This document shows positions 32,199 through 41,600 of a stretch of 64,000 nt of DNA, piece by piece. This DNA is from Bacteroidaceae bacterium. Its GTDB lineage: Bacteria; Bacteroidota; Bacteroidia; Bacteroidales; Bacteroidaceae. The translations under genes were made by a program, and so were the position numbers. Location: NCBI GenBank assembly GCA_017453465.1, contig JAFTEV010000033.1:1-64000 (forward strand), written 5' to 3'. The first letter of the stretch is position 1. Each line of letters starts with the position of its first letter. The notes beneath the pieces were generated by a model. It searched no databases and was not told the origin of the DNA. It saw only the letters and a program-made list of their open reading frames with translations.

Positions 32199-33929
32199 CT
32201 ATTTAAAGATTCGTCCTGCAAATGTGTCAGTATATGTCCGCATAATATTAAGATGTACGGGAAGGTAGTCAGGCAAGCTTTCCAAATACTCCAAGTCAAA
32301 AACCAGCCGTGGGTCGTTGTCATTACTTTCGGGATGAATCTCCGACTTTCTCCCGATTCGTGCAATCTTAATGAGATAAAGGTCACGGACCCCCCGCCCT
32401 TTGATATAGGGCATAAAATAATACAATTTGTTCAATGCAATGGTCGAAGGGAAAGCCTTTGTTTTTCCTGTATAGTAAACCTTCGTTGGTGTTTCCGCAA
32501 GAAAATAGTCTTGGTTGTCAGGCTTTACAAATGCAATAAGCAGATGCTTGGTCTCATCCAGTTTGTATGTTTTCTTCGGGCGATTGACGACAAGGTTTCC
32601 CTGCATATTGCCAGCAAACAAGCCAAAATCCAGCATGGGGTTTGCCTCTCGCTGAATGTGGATAGGGCGTGAAGAAACAGGCTCTTCGTCATAAATGAAG
32701 CGAAAGAGGCTTTTGCCTATTTGTTCAACAACACCACACACCAATGCATTCCCCATCAAGAAAGCACGTCTTCCGTCTGTAACTTCGGGGTGCAGCGTGT
32801 GATTATCGGGAAACATATTCAGGCGTTCCAGTTCAAGCGGCAGCAATCGGCGATAGCGACCAGAGGGAGTTTGAACAATGTGCTTAAAGCGGGATGGAGC
32901 AGCCCCACCCTCCCCTGTTATGACCGTGCGGGATGGTCTGTCCAGGTAATCAGGAAAAGCGATAGCCCCCTCTTTATACACATACTCATGGCCTTCTTTG
33001 GAAACGCGGTTAATCTTTTTCTCCCCCTTTTCATATTGCCATTTGGTCAACTCTTCTTCAGTAATAAAGAACTCTTCTGGAACAAATTTTTCATCTACCA
33101 GATTGTCGCCCAAAGTCTGACCTGTTCCGTCATAGACAGCATCGGCATCTACGGAATACACATGGCGATTCCAAATCATTCCCGCATTGCCAAACGGACT
33201 ATCTTTCCCACCCTTGTTAAAGTTAGCAGAAACCTCTTGAATCGTTCCGTCAATGTCAAACTGGGATTGCGACTTTTCTCGCGGAGTAAAAGGGAAAGCT
33301 TGTGCCATCACACCGTCATAAAGCACCCAGTGATTCATCTGTGCAAGTTTCCGCCCAATGGCCGAATCAGACTGATAACCCGTAATATAAGTTCTTTTTC
33401 TCCGTTGTGGCATTCCATAGTCCGCAGCATTGATAATGCGCCACTCCACGATATAGCCAAGGTCTGACAAAGAAGCAAGAATAATGGCAAAGTCACGTCC
33501 GCGCTGCTTCGAGGGAGAACCAAGAAGGCGGTCCACATTCTCAAAAAACACATACTTAGGTCGTGCATCACCTTTTTCTAAAAGAATCCGATAGATTTGC
33601 CACCAAAGCACCCCTTTTTGTCCTTCTATTCCGCCTGAGCGATTCAATGTTGTTGCCACAGAATAGTCTTGACAGGGAAATCCGCCCACCAACAGGTCGT
33701 GGTCTGGTATGTCCTTGGTTGGCACAAGATTTATATCCTTATTAGAATGTCCTTTCGTACCAAAGCGGGCTGTATATACAAGGGATGCGTCCTGATGTAC
33801 GGTGGAAGGCTCCCACTGGTTGTTCCAAATCGTGTCAAAAGCATCCGAGGCACCTTCCAAACCGATGCGGAATCCCCCGACACCAGCAAAGAGTTCGACA
33901 ACACGTATATTTTTATTCGTTTTGGACAT
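32199..33929 (-). CDS. DNA (cytosine-5) methyltransferase with C-terminal extension
   Basis: 576 residues. C5-methyltransferase motifs appear in order: motif I VELFAGVGGFRIGLEG (about 11-26), motif IV GGFPCQDYSVAT with the catalytic Cys near 86, motif VI FENVDRL near 130, motif VIII GMPQRRKRTYI near 172 and the C-terminal GNALVCGVVEQIGK region near 390. About 160 residues follow the last motif and match nothing I know. It protects host DNA from the adjacent nuclease and presumably recognises the same site, GATC if the enzyme truly is Sau3AI-like. It overlaps the nuclease gene by 17 bp. The region is AT-richer than its surroundings, consistent with horizontal transfer. Confidence 0.93.
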   Translation of the reverse strand: MSKTNKNIRVVELFAGVGGFRIGLEGASDAFDTIWNNQWEPSTVHQDASLVYTARFGTKGHSNKDINLVPTKDIPDHDLLVGGFPCQDYSVATTLNRSGGIEGQKGVLWWQIYRILLEKGDARPKYVFFENVDRLLGSPSKQRGRDFAIILASLSDLGYIVEWRIINAADYGMPQRRKRTYITGYQSDSAIGRKLAQMNHWVLYDGVMAQAFPFTPREKSQSQFDIDGTIQEVSANFNKGGKDSPFGNAGMIWNRHVYSVDADAVYDGTGQTLGDNLVDEKFVPEEFFITEEELTKWQYEKGEKKINRVSKEGHEYVYKEGAIAFPDYLDRPSRTVITGEGGAAPSRFKHIVQTPSGRYRRLLPLELERLNMFPDNHTLHPEVTDGRRAFLMGNALVCGVVEQIGKSLFRFIYDEEPVSSRPIHIQREANPMLDFGLFAGNMQGNLVVNRPKKTYKLDETKHLLIAFVKPDNQDYFLAETPTKVYYTGKTKAFPSTIALNKLYYFMPYIKGRGVRDLYLIKIARIGRKSEIHPESNDNDPRLVFDLEYLESLPDYLPVHLNIMRTYTDTFAGRIFK

Positions 33930-35334
33930 TGCTTTCTACAATTTCTTTTACATAGCTGTTATTAAACCAATAACAATACTTCTTCACAAATCCTCCGTGC
34001 GGGCTGAGAGCTTTGTCTTTGGCGTTTTGGGCTTTGGGGCGGACATGGAATCGTTTGTTTTTATGTGCATTGAAGTATTGAGGGGCAATTTTGTTCTCTC
34101 TGACACATTCACGAATATGCAGCCAGTATTTTTCTGCCAACTCCAAGTCTGCCACTGACATTGTCCAAAAGAAAGCACGTTCAAAAGAATATGAATTTTC
34201 CTCTATCAGCACTCCGCGCTTATTCCTATACTGTATTTTATCGCCATTCGCCCTGAAAACCGCAAATAGGAAACGCCCGCTAAAAATCTCGTAAAGACGT
34301 GACTCATACCAGTCCTCATTGTCGCAAACTTCAAAATAATTGATGTTTTCAAACGACATCGATTCGTGAATACCACCATCTGCCTCAACACGAATCGTCT
34401 TTAATTGCAACCCTGCTTTCTTAAATTCTTCCGTAAGATTTACTTTTCCCGGCCTCCCAAGTATAATCCGATTTGCAATAAGGGCATACTTATCTTTAGA
34501 CGTGTCGAATGATGTTCCTAAAGCTGCACATAATTGCCGATAGCTCAAACCTTGATAAGGACTGATTCTCTGCAACAATGCTTCTTCAAAGCTGCTGTCC
34601 TTCAGTTCTTCTGCTCTGAACACCTGAAGCTCACCTGAACGGCTTCGGCAGTTTACAACAGCACTCTTTTTGCTGCGCTTGATGTATTCGAGCACAGTCC
34701 GCATATAGGCTGGCTTCAACGAGAAAGCCCTTCCTGGTGCTTCCACATCAGAATAAGGCTGCCGATGCAACTTGTCACCTTTATGGCCTTTCCGACAAGC
34801 CCCCAGATATTCCGTATCTCCCTCCGACAGAAGATGGGCTTCGCCACGCCTTATTTTATCGACAATGACATCATAATCATGCTTGATAATCAGCAGGTCT
34901 TTTTCTGGAACTTCCCAAAGTGCGATATAAAGGAAGTAATAGTCAAACATCTGTCTGTCCTTTTCCCACAAATAGAAAAGCAACAGCATAAGGCGAAACT
35001 TCTTGTAAAAAAGCGACATCTCAAATGTTTGATTAACCACTTCATGATAGTTAATCATGTCGATGACCAGGCGTTCTTTTATCTGAAGCGTGAAGTCCTT
35101 CAACTGCTTCAGTCCCGTTGTTTTAAGCTCAACACCCGCTTCATTAAAGTCTGGTTCAGGCTTACTGTTCGGCTTGTAATGATAATACAATTCTTCAACC
35201 ATTTGCCCCAAGCCACCTTTGTTCCTGGAGTCAAAGTTTTTGATGACATCGTCACCCACCACCTCACGGAGTGTGTGGCCGATAAGAGGGACAGCATAGT
35301 TGAAAATTGATATGGGGTCTGCCTTGTCGTACAT
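33913..35334 (-). CDS. Sau3AI/MutH-family type II restriction endonuclease
   Basis: 473 residues, close to the 489 of Sau3AI. The N-terminal catalytic domain has the MutH/Sau3AI D-x6-E-x-K motif in PDFNEAGVELKTT (D62, E69, K71), plus YLGACRKGHKGDK and RAFSLKPAYM in the middle. A second, degenerate copy of the fold lies near 330-400, where FKKAGLQLKTIRV has Gln in place of the catalytic Glu, as in the allosteric C-terminal domain of Sau3AI. GATC is the expected target by family analogy. First gene of the operon; the methyltransferase overlaps its 3' end, so the nuclease is made first unless other starts exist. Confidence 0.88.
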   Translation of the reverse strand: MYDKADPISIFNYAVPLIGHTLREVVGDDVIKNFDSRNKGGLGQMVEELYYHYKPNSKPEPDFNEAGVELKTTGLKQLKDFTLQIKERLVIDMINYHEVVNQTFEMSLFYKKFRLMLLLFYLWEKDRQMFDYYFLYIALWEVPEKDLLIIKHDYDVIVDKIRRGEAHLLSEGDTEYLGACRKGHKGDKLHRQPYSDVEAPGRAFSLKPAYMRTVLEYIKRSKKSAVVNCRSRSGELQVFRAEELKDSSFEEALLQRISPYQGLSYRQLCAALGTSFDTSKDKYALIANRIILGRPGKVNLTEEFKKAGLQLKTIRVEADGGIHESMSFENINYFEVCDNEDWYESRLYEIFSGRFLFAVFRANGDKIQYRNKRGVLIEENSYSFERAFFWTMSVADLELAEKYWLHIRECVRENKIAPQYFNAHKNKRFHVRPKAQNAKDKALSPHGGFVKKYCYWFNNSYVKEIVESNVQNE

Positions 35335-35372
35335 TGATTTGTCCTTTTTTCTGGAGAGGTATTAAAACCGCT

Positions 35373-35381
35373 GCAAAGTTA
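35373..35381 (-). promoter_or_regulatory. R-M operon -7 box
   Basis: TAACTTTGC on the minus strand, 39 nt before the nuclease start. A TTTG lies 16 nt upstream, closer than usual. Confidence 0.55.
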
Positions 35382-35495
35382 GTTATTTTTTCGTAAACAA
35401 AGTATCAACTTAGATACAAATCTGAACGAAGAAAGCACGCTCTACGCAATGGAAATTTGCAATGACAAGCACGGAAATGGCAGGGTGTGGCAATG

Positions 35496-35590
35496 AAAGT
35501 TGACGCAACGGCGTTGTTTGTAAAAACAACGAGCGATGTTTTTAGAAACAACGGCGATGTTTTCAAAAACAACGCCGTTGCGTCAACTTT
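35496..35590. repeat. 95-bp palindromic element, copy 2 (inverted)
   Basis: The 24-bp arms equal those at 20269-20363. The 47-nt centre matches the reverse complement of copy 1 with about three changes, so the two copies are in opposite orientation. Confidence 0.88.
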
Positions 35591-35711
35591 TGTTGGGAGT
35601 GTGGATGGATTTGGTGCGAAGGGGGGAAATTTTTGGTGCGAATGGAGGGAAGTTTTGAAAGGAAATGGGGAGGGAGGAGGAAGGAAGTGGGGAGGCAATA
35701 GGAGATAAAAA

Positions 35712-35750
35712 AGGAGTAACTTTGCGGCTTGGGGCTGCAAAGTTACTCCT
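35712..35750. terminator. Terminator of the metalloprotease gene
   Basis: AGGAGTAACTTTGC and GCAAAGTTACTCCT, 14-bp perfect stem, 50 bp past the stop. It resembles the hairpin at 20546-20586. Confidence 0.8.
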
Positions 35751-35799
35751 CTTTGTTGGGGATGGGGGGATTCAGTAAAGCGGGCTGGCTGCCGTGGTA

Positions 35800-38502
35800 T
35801 TACTGGGCCAGATACTCGTCGATGAGGGCGGTGATGTCTTGAATGGTGATGTTGGGTTCACCTGCAAGGTAGCGGTCGATGAGGGCGGTGATGTCTTCGA
35901 GACTTACCGCAGGGGTGTCGCCGACGGTTATCTTGATGGGGAAGTAGGCAAGGTAGATGGCGGTGCGCTTGCGGGCAAAGCCTATCCATGCGGTGCAGGT
36001 GGCCAGAGGGCAGTCGTCGGTGGCCTTGACGGTGAAGACCTTGTCGATGTGGTTGTAGGCAAGCTTGATTTTGGCTTCGGCTGCGTTGTCCACCAACTGG
36101 CCTGTTTCGCCGTAGTAGTAAGTGTATTGGCCATCAAACTCGGTGTCGGTGAGGACGGAAGGCACATTGTAGTAGGTGGCCTGGGTGTCGCCCTGCTCGT
36201 CGGCTGCGGGCTGGTCCTGCAAGGCGTAGTAGTAGATGCGCGTGGCAGGGATGTCGGCCATGGGGTAGTAGAAGCCACGGAACATGTTGTTGGAGAGGTA
36301 AGCAAGCGGTGCATTGTTCAGTGCACCGCGCAGTGCGGTGATGTCATCCTCGCTGAGGGCGGCGGTAGTGGTCTGGCCTGGCTGAACGCGCAGGGTGATG
36401 TCCTTCACGCAAGTGGAGGTGCCGATGGGGGCGGTGGCAGTGGCCACTTCGGGCTTGTCGTAGTCGATGTCGGCCAGGTAGCCGTAGGGACGCACGCCTT
36501 TCTGGAAGGTGATGTTGAAGACGAGGTAGGCAGTGGCCGTCTGGTTGTTCTCGTTCTTGTAGCAGAGGGCTTCGCGGATGGTGCGCTTGGTGCCGTCGCT
36601 GTTGGCGTTGGGATATTGACCTACGAAGGCACTCTTGGTCAGCTTGGTAAACTCGGCAAAGGCCACGCAGTTGGAGCCGTAGCTTACGGCTGTTCCGCTG
36701 GCATTGAACCAGTGACCGAAGTCACCATTGGTGCCCTTGCCTACGGACTGGAATGAGCCGTCGGCCTTGGCTGCATAGTTCATGATTTGTCCGCTCTGTG
36801 GACCTGAAGCATTGTAGTTGATGATGCGGTTGAAGAGGTCGTCGCCGTCGAGCTGGAAGGCTGTGCTGAGGGCGTTGAGACTGCTGCCCGTGAAGTAGAT
36901 GTTGGCTCCGTCGTGGGCAGCAGTGGGGGGCAGCACGACGTTGTAGGTGAGCGTGATGTTGGAGATTCTGCGTCCGTCAAGTTTCTGCTCGAAGTCGGGT
37001 TCCTTGATATAAGGGATGACGTTGGTGGCCTCGGTGCCTATCAGCTGGAACTGGTAGGGCCACTGGTCGTCGTTCTTGATGTTCTCGTCCCACTGGTGCT
37101 GAATGTAGGTGCTGGGCGAGGGGGACACGACGAGGAAGATGCGCGAGACGTTGGAGGGCACGGTGGCGGTGATGTCTTCGGTCACGGTGTCGGTGCCTGT
37201 GCAGTGGATGGTGTTGTCATTGTAATATTCGCGTGTGCCGTCTTTCTTGAGGAAGACGTAGCCGAGGCGGAAACCACGTGCGGCAGCCTGGCTGACGGAG
37301 TTGTAGTTGGTGACACCGGCACTGACCAGCGTGTAGGCATTGCCGTTGTTGTATTCGCCGGGGTCTCCGTCGGCCAGCGGACAGCCGGGGGTGAGGGCGG
37401 TGAAACGGGTGGTGATGTCGGCACCGCCTGCGGGCACGTTCAGTTCGATGACGTTGAAGCCTGTGCTCTGGGGGGCGCTGGCGTAGGACACTTGGTATTT
37501 ACCCTCGCCAATGAGGACGGCGCGGTAGTCGAAGTTACCGATGTAGTTGTTGCGATAGCGGGCGGCAGCATCGAAGTCGTAGGTGGCACAGTGGAGGGCG
37601 TAGTCGAAGTAGCGTTCATAAAGCTGTTCGGCGTTGAGTCCCTTCAGTGCCATAAGCGACTGGTTGAAGTCAACGGCTCCGGTCATGGGCTGGTTCCACA
37701 CCTGGCCTATGACGGTGAGGTCGTTGTAGTACTGGCAGAGGTAGTAGTGGAACCAGTAGGACTGATAGCGTATCCACTCGTGGGTGAAGGCATAGTTGGC
37801 ACTGTTGCCGAAGAGGGGATAGCTCTGGGTGAACATTTCTGAGGGGTATGCCTGTGCTGCCTGCCACTGTGCGGTCTGTTCCCAAATGCCCTGTCCGTTG
37901 CCCACAGGCAGGTGGAAACCTGTGCCCACCGTGCGTGAGTCGTTGTGGTTGCTGGCCTCGGCAAAGCACATGTAGTGGAAGGAGTGGCCTATTTCGTGGG
38001 CAATGGTGTGACCTACGGGCTTGCAGGTGGCGGGGTTAATCCACAGGGCAGGAATAACGAAATCGTAGCCGCCGCCATAGGCCATCCATGTGGTGGTGTG
38101 GATGAGGCAAATCATGCACTTGTACTTCGACATGGTTGTTGACTTGGTGGGGTCAACAAAGGCGAGTTCTTCGGCATAGAGTTTGTAGAATTTTTCTGCC
38201 TTCTGGAGCAGGTCGGGGATGTCAACATAGTAGGTGTCGGATGGCCGAAGCTCGTTGGGTGCAGTTGTGCCGTATTCGCTTGACCAATAGACGACAAAGT
38301 TTTCACTCTCGGCTTTGCGTGAGAGTGAATAGGACACACCGTCGTAGGAGTATTCGCCTGTGGCGGCATCGTATCTCCAGAGAGAGGGTTTGTAGAGGCC
38401 CTTTTCGCCTGTGGCGGCATCGTAGGGGCGCAGTTCGCTCCATGCAACAGCCGTTCCTGCCATTGTCAGCATGAGCAGCATTGTGAGTAGTAGTTTTTTC
38501 AT
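35800..38502 (-). CDS. Secreted zinc metalloprotease-like protein with dockerin-like tail
   Basis: 900 residues from the ATG complementary to 38500-38502; the longer frame is repeat DNA. Signal peptide about 1-21. The zinc motif is HEIGHSFHY (about 163-171, HExxH), followed by GIWEQTAQWQAA, which may supply the third ligand Glu, in the style of DUF6055-type gluzincins. Beta-rich modules follow, including one resembling DUF4859 near 560-720. The last 37 residues are two copies of [SI]-[LI]-x-DITALID-x-YL. It is probably exported and acts on extracellular protein or mucin. The upstream neighbour is SecDF with a hairpin between, so it is probably transcribed alone. Confidence 0.8.
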   Translation of the reverse strand: MKKLLLTMLLMLTMAGTAVAWSELRPYDAATGEKGLYKPSLWRYDAATGEYSYDGVSYSLSRKAESENFVVYWSSEYGTTAPNELRPSDTYYVDIPDLLQKAEKFYKLYAEELAFVDPTKSTTMSKYKCMICLIHTTTWMAYGGGYDFVIPALWINPATCKPVGHTIAHEIGHSFHYMCFAEASNHNDSRTVGTGFHLPVGNGQGIWEQTAQWQAAQAYPSEMFTQSYPLFGNSANYAFTHEWIRYQSYWFHYYLCQYYNDLTVIGQVWNQPMTGAVDFNQSLMALKGLNAEQLYERYFDYALHCATYDFDAAARYRNNYIGNFDYRAVLIGEGKYQVSYASAPQSTGFNVIELNVPAGGADITTRFTALTPGCPLADGDPGEYNNGNAYTLVSAGVTNYNSVSQAAARGFRLGYVFLKKDGTREYYNDNTIHCTGTDTVTEDITATVPSNVSRIFLVVSPSPSTYIQHQWDENIKNDDQWPYQFQLIGTEATNVIPYIKEPDFEQKLDGRRISNITLTYNVVLPPTAAHDGANIYFTGSSLNALSTAFQLDGDDLFNRIINYNASGPQSGQIMNYAAKADGSFQSVGKGTNGDFGHWFNASGTAVSYGSNCVAFAEFTKLTKSAFVGQYPNANSDGTKRTIREALCYKNENNQTATAYLVFNITFQKGVRPYGYLADIDYDKPEVATATAPIGTSTCVKDITLRVQPGQTTTAALSEDDITALRGALNNAPLAYLSNNMFRGFYYPMADIPATRIYYYALQDQPAADEQGDTQATYYNVPSVLTDTEFDGQYTYYYGETGQLVDNAAEAKIKLAYNHIDKVFTVKATDDCPLATCTAWIGFARKRTAIYLAYFPIKITVGDTPAVSLEDITALIDRYLAGEPNITIQDITALIDEYLAQ

Positions 38503-38582
38503 GAGTTTAGAGTTTTTAAGTTGAGAGGGGAAGTTTAGAGTTGAGGGTTTAAAGTTTAGAGGGGAGAGGGGAGATGTTAAAG

Positions 38583-38641
38583 TTGAGAGGGGAGGGTTAA
38601 GAGACACATTATAATAAAGTCTCTCAACCCTCCCCTCTCAA
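38583..38641. repeat. Spacer hairpin of TTGAGAGGGGAGGG units
   Basis: TTGAGAGGGGAGGGTTAAGA and TCTCAACCCTCCCCTCTCAA form a 23-bp stem with one mismatch around 13 nt. Further GAGAGGGGA units extend to about 38520. It lies 17 bp past the secDF stop and may terminate it. Confidence 0.8.
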
Positions 38642-38657
38642 TTCTAAGCGAAAATCG

Positions 38658-41600
38658 TTACTTGGCAGGTTCTGTAGCCACTGCTTCCTCTTCTTCATCC
38701 TTGATGCGTGCGCCCATGACCAGGTAGGCTGTTGGGGCTGCAACGAAGAGTGAAGAGAGTGTGCCGATGATGACACCGAGAATCATGGCAAACGAGAACG
38801 GACGAATGCTGTCGCCACCGAGGAAGAAGATGACCAAGAGCACAATCAGCGTAGATACTGACGTGTTGATGGTACGGGCGAGACAGGCATTGAGCGAGTC
38901 GTTGAAAATCTGCTGACGTTCACGGCGTGGGTAACGCTGGAAGGTCTCACGGATACGGTCGAAGACAACCACCTTGTCATTGATAGAGTAACCGATAACG
39001 GTCAAGATGGCACCAATGAAGGTCTGGTCGATTTCGAGAGAGAATGGCATCCAGCCGTAGCAGAGCGAGAAGGCTCCGATAACGAGCAGCGTATCGACTA
39101 CCAGGGCTACGATAGAGCCGACTGAGTAGGCCACGTTGCGGAAACGGATGAGGATGTAAACGAAGATGACCACGATGGCGAAGAGGACGGAGAGGATGGC
39201 TCCGTAGGTGATGTCTTCGGCAATAGACGGGCCGACCTTCTGTGAAGATACGATGGAACCACCTGCACGGTTGTCGCGGTCGAGGAAGTCGGCTTCACTG
39301 ACTGAGGCATCAACCATGCCGCCGTCAACAAATGCGCGGTAGAGCATACTCTCGATGAGGGCATCAGACTCGGCGTTGTTCTCCTTGATGAGGTAGTTGG
39401 TAGATACGCGGACGTTGTTGCCGCCAGTACCCAGCGCAATAACTGTTACGTTGATGGCTTCACCCTCTGGGTTGTTGGCTTCAAACTGCTTCACGATGGC
39501 TGCCTTCACGTCTTCAGTCTGTACGGGCTTGATAAATTCCACCTTATAGTTGCGACCACCCGTGAAGTCGATAGACTGGCTGAGACCACGCACAAAGAGG
39601 CTGACGATGGCCACTGCTGCGAGCACACCAAAGACTGTGAACGACTTCTTGTACTTGCCCATGAAGTTGAACTTGGTATCCTGCATCCAGTTGTTGAGCG
39701 AGAGCGGGGTGTTGAACTTGAGGGTCTGCCACTTGCCGTTATTCACAAAGTGTTCGTAAACGATACGAGTCAACCATACAGCTGTGAAGAATGAGCAGAT
39801 GATACCAATCATCAGCGTTGTAGCAAAGCCCTTGATAGGACCTGTACCGAAGTTGTAGAGGATGATACCCGTAAGGATGGTGGTTACGTTAGAATCGAAG
39901 ATGGCAGAGAAGGCGTTGCTGTAACCTGCATCAACAGCGTTCTTGAGGTTCTTGCCAGCACGCATTTCCTCCTTAGTGCGCTCGTAGATAAGCACGTTGG
40001 CATCGACGGCCATACCGAGGGTGAGCACCATACCGGCGATACCCGACATGGTCAATGCTGCACCAAGGCTGGTGAGGATTCCGAATGAGAAGAAGAAGTT
40101 GAGGATGAGGGCGCAGTTGGCAACCATACCTTCGCGCCAGCCATACATGAGCACCATGTAGAGCATGAGCACGATGAAGGCAACGATGCAGGAAATGAAA
40201 CCAGCCTCGATAGACTGCTGACCCAGTGTAGGACCAACGATGTCTTCCTGTACAATCTGTGCAGGTGCTGGCATCTTACCAGACTGAAGCACGTTGGCAA
40301 GGTCCTTCGTGTCGTTGGTTGTGAAGTTACCAGTAATCTGTGAGCTACCACCGTCAATCTTGCCGTTTACGTTGGGTGCAGAATAAACGAGATTATCAAG
40401 CACAATGGCAATGGCATGGCCTACGTTGGCCTCTGTCAGGCTCGACCACTTGCGGGCACCCTCGGTGTTCATCTTCATAGAAACACATGGGTTGCCGTAC
40501 TGGTCGAACTCGTCCTTGGCCTCGGTTACGACTTCACCTTCGAGTGGAGCACGTCCGTTGGTGCCTGTGGTGCGGATGGCATAAAGCTCGAACACCTTGC
40601 CAGCCTTGTCCATAGACTTAACGCCCCACTTCAGAGAGAGGTCGTTGGGGAAGATGTTCTTGGCTGTAGCACCCGTCAAAAGGCGGTTGATTTCAGCTGT
40701 ATCTGTAGCCAGAGCGTAGCCGACCATGCAGCCAGCATTGCCCTGCACAGGCTGAAGCATAGCAAAGAGGGGATTGTCTTTCTTGGCCTCTTCTGTGGCC
40801 TGCTTCTGTGCCTTTCCTGCCTTGCGAGACAGTTCGTCGGAAGACACCTGAGAGAGCAGTGAACCAGCCTTGCTGCTGTCTGCCTTGGCTACATCCTTGG
40901 CGGCAGTGCTGTCGGCCACGGTGCTGTCGTTGGCAGCTACGGCTTCAGTGGCAGTTGTGTCAGCAGAGGCAGTCTCTGCACCACCTCTCAGCTGACTGTT
41001 CAGCTGGTTGAGGTAAGGGATGATGACCTGTGTGTCGTAGGTCTCCCAGAACTCCAGGTTTGCACTACCCTGCAGGAGCTTACGTACACGTTCTGGCTCC
41101 TTGATACCAGGCAGTTCGACCATGATGCGTCCGCTGGCACCCTCAATCTTCTGGATGTTGGGCTGAACGACACCGAAACGGTCGATACGTGTGCGGAGCA
41201 CGTTGAATGAGTTGTTGACTGCTTCATCCACACTCTCGCGCAGCACGGTTTCAACCTGTGCATCGGTAGAGTTTGTGTTGACCTTACCCTTCAGCTGCTG
41301 GGTAGCAAAGATGGTAGCAAGCGGCTGTCCCTTGCTATTCTCTTTATAGGCCTTGACAAAAAGTGTAATGAAATCGCTCTGACTTTCCTGGCTCTCCTTT
41401 GCTGCGGATGCCACTGCCTTCGTAAAGGCTTCGTCAGTCTTGTGGTCGGCGAGTGTCTTTACCACTTCGGGCACGCTCACTTCCAGAATGACGTTCATAC
41501 CGCCCTTCAGGTCAAGACCGAGACCAATGGCCGTTTCACGACATTGCTTCAGTGTGTAGCTGCCGAGGTAGAATGGAGTCGTGTTGAGCGAATCCAAGTA

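Larger units (their letters stand above)
35335..35799. other. 465-bp non-coding region between R-M operon and metalloprotease gene
   Basis: No credible gene. It carries the R-M promoter (35373-35381), the 95-bp element copy 2 (35496-35590), about 110 bp of G-rich purine-biased DNA and the metalloprotease terminator (35712-35750). The order element, G-rich DNA, terminator repeats the arrangement at 20269-20586. Confidence 0.7.
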
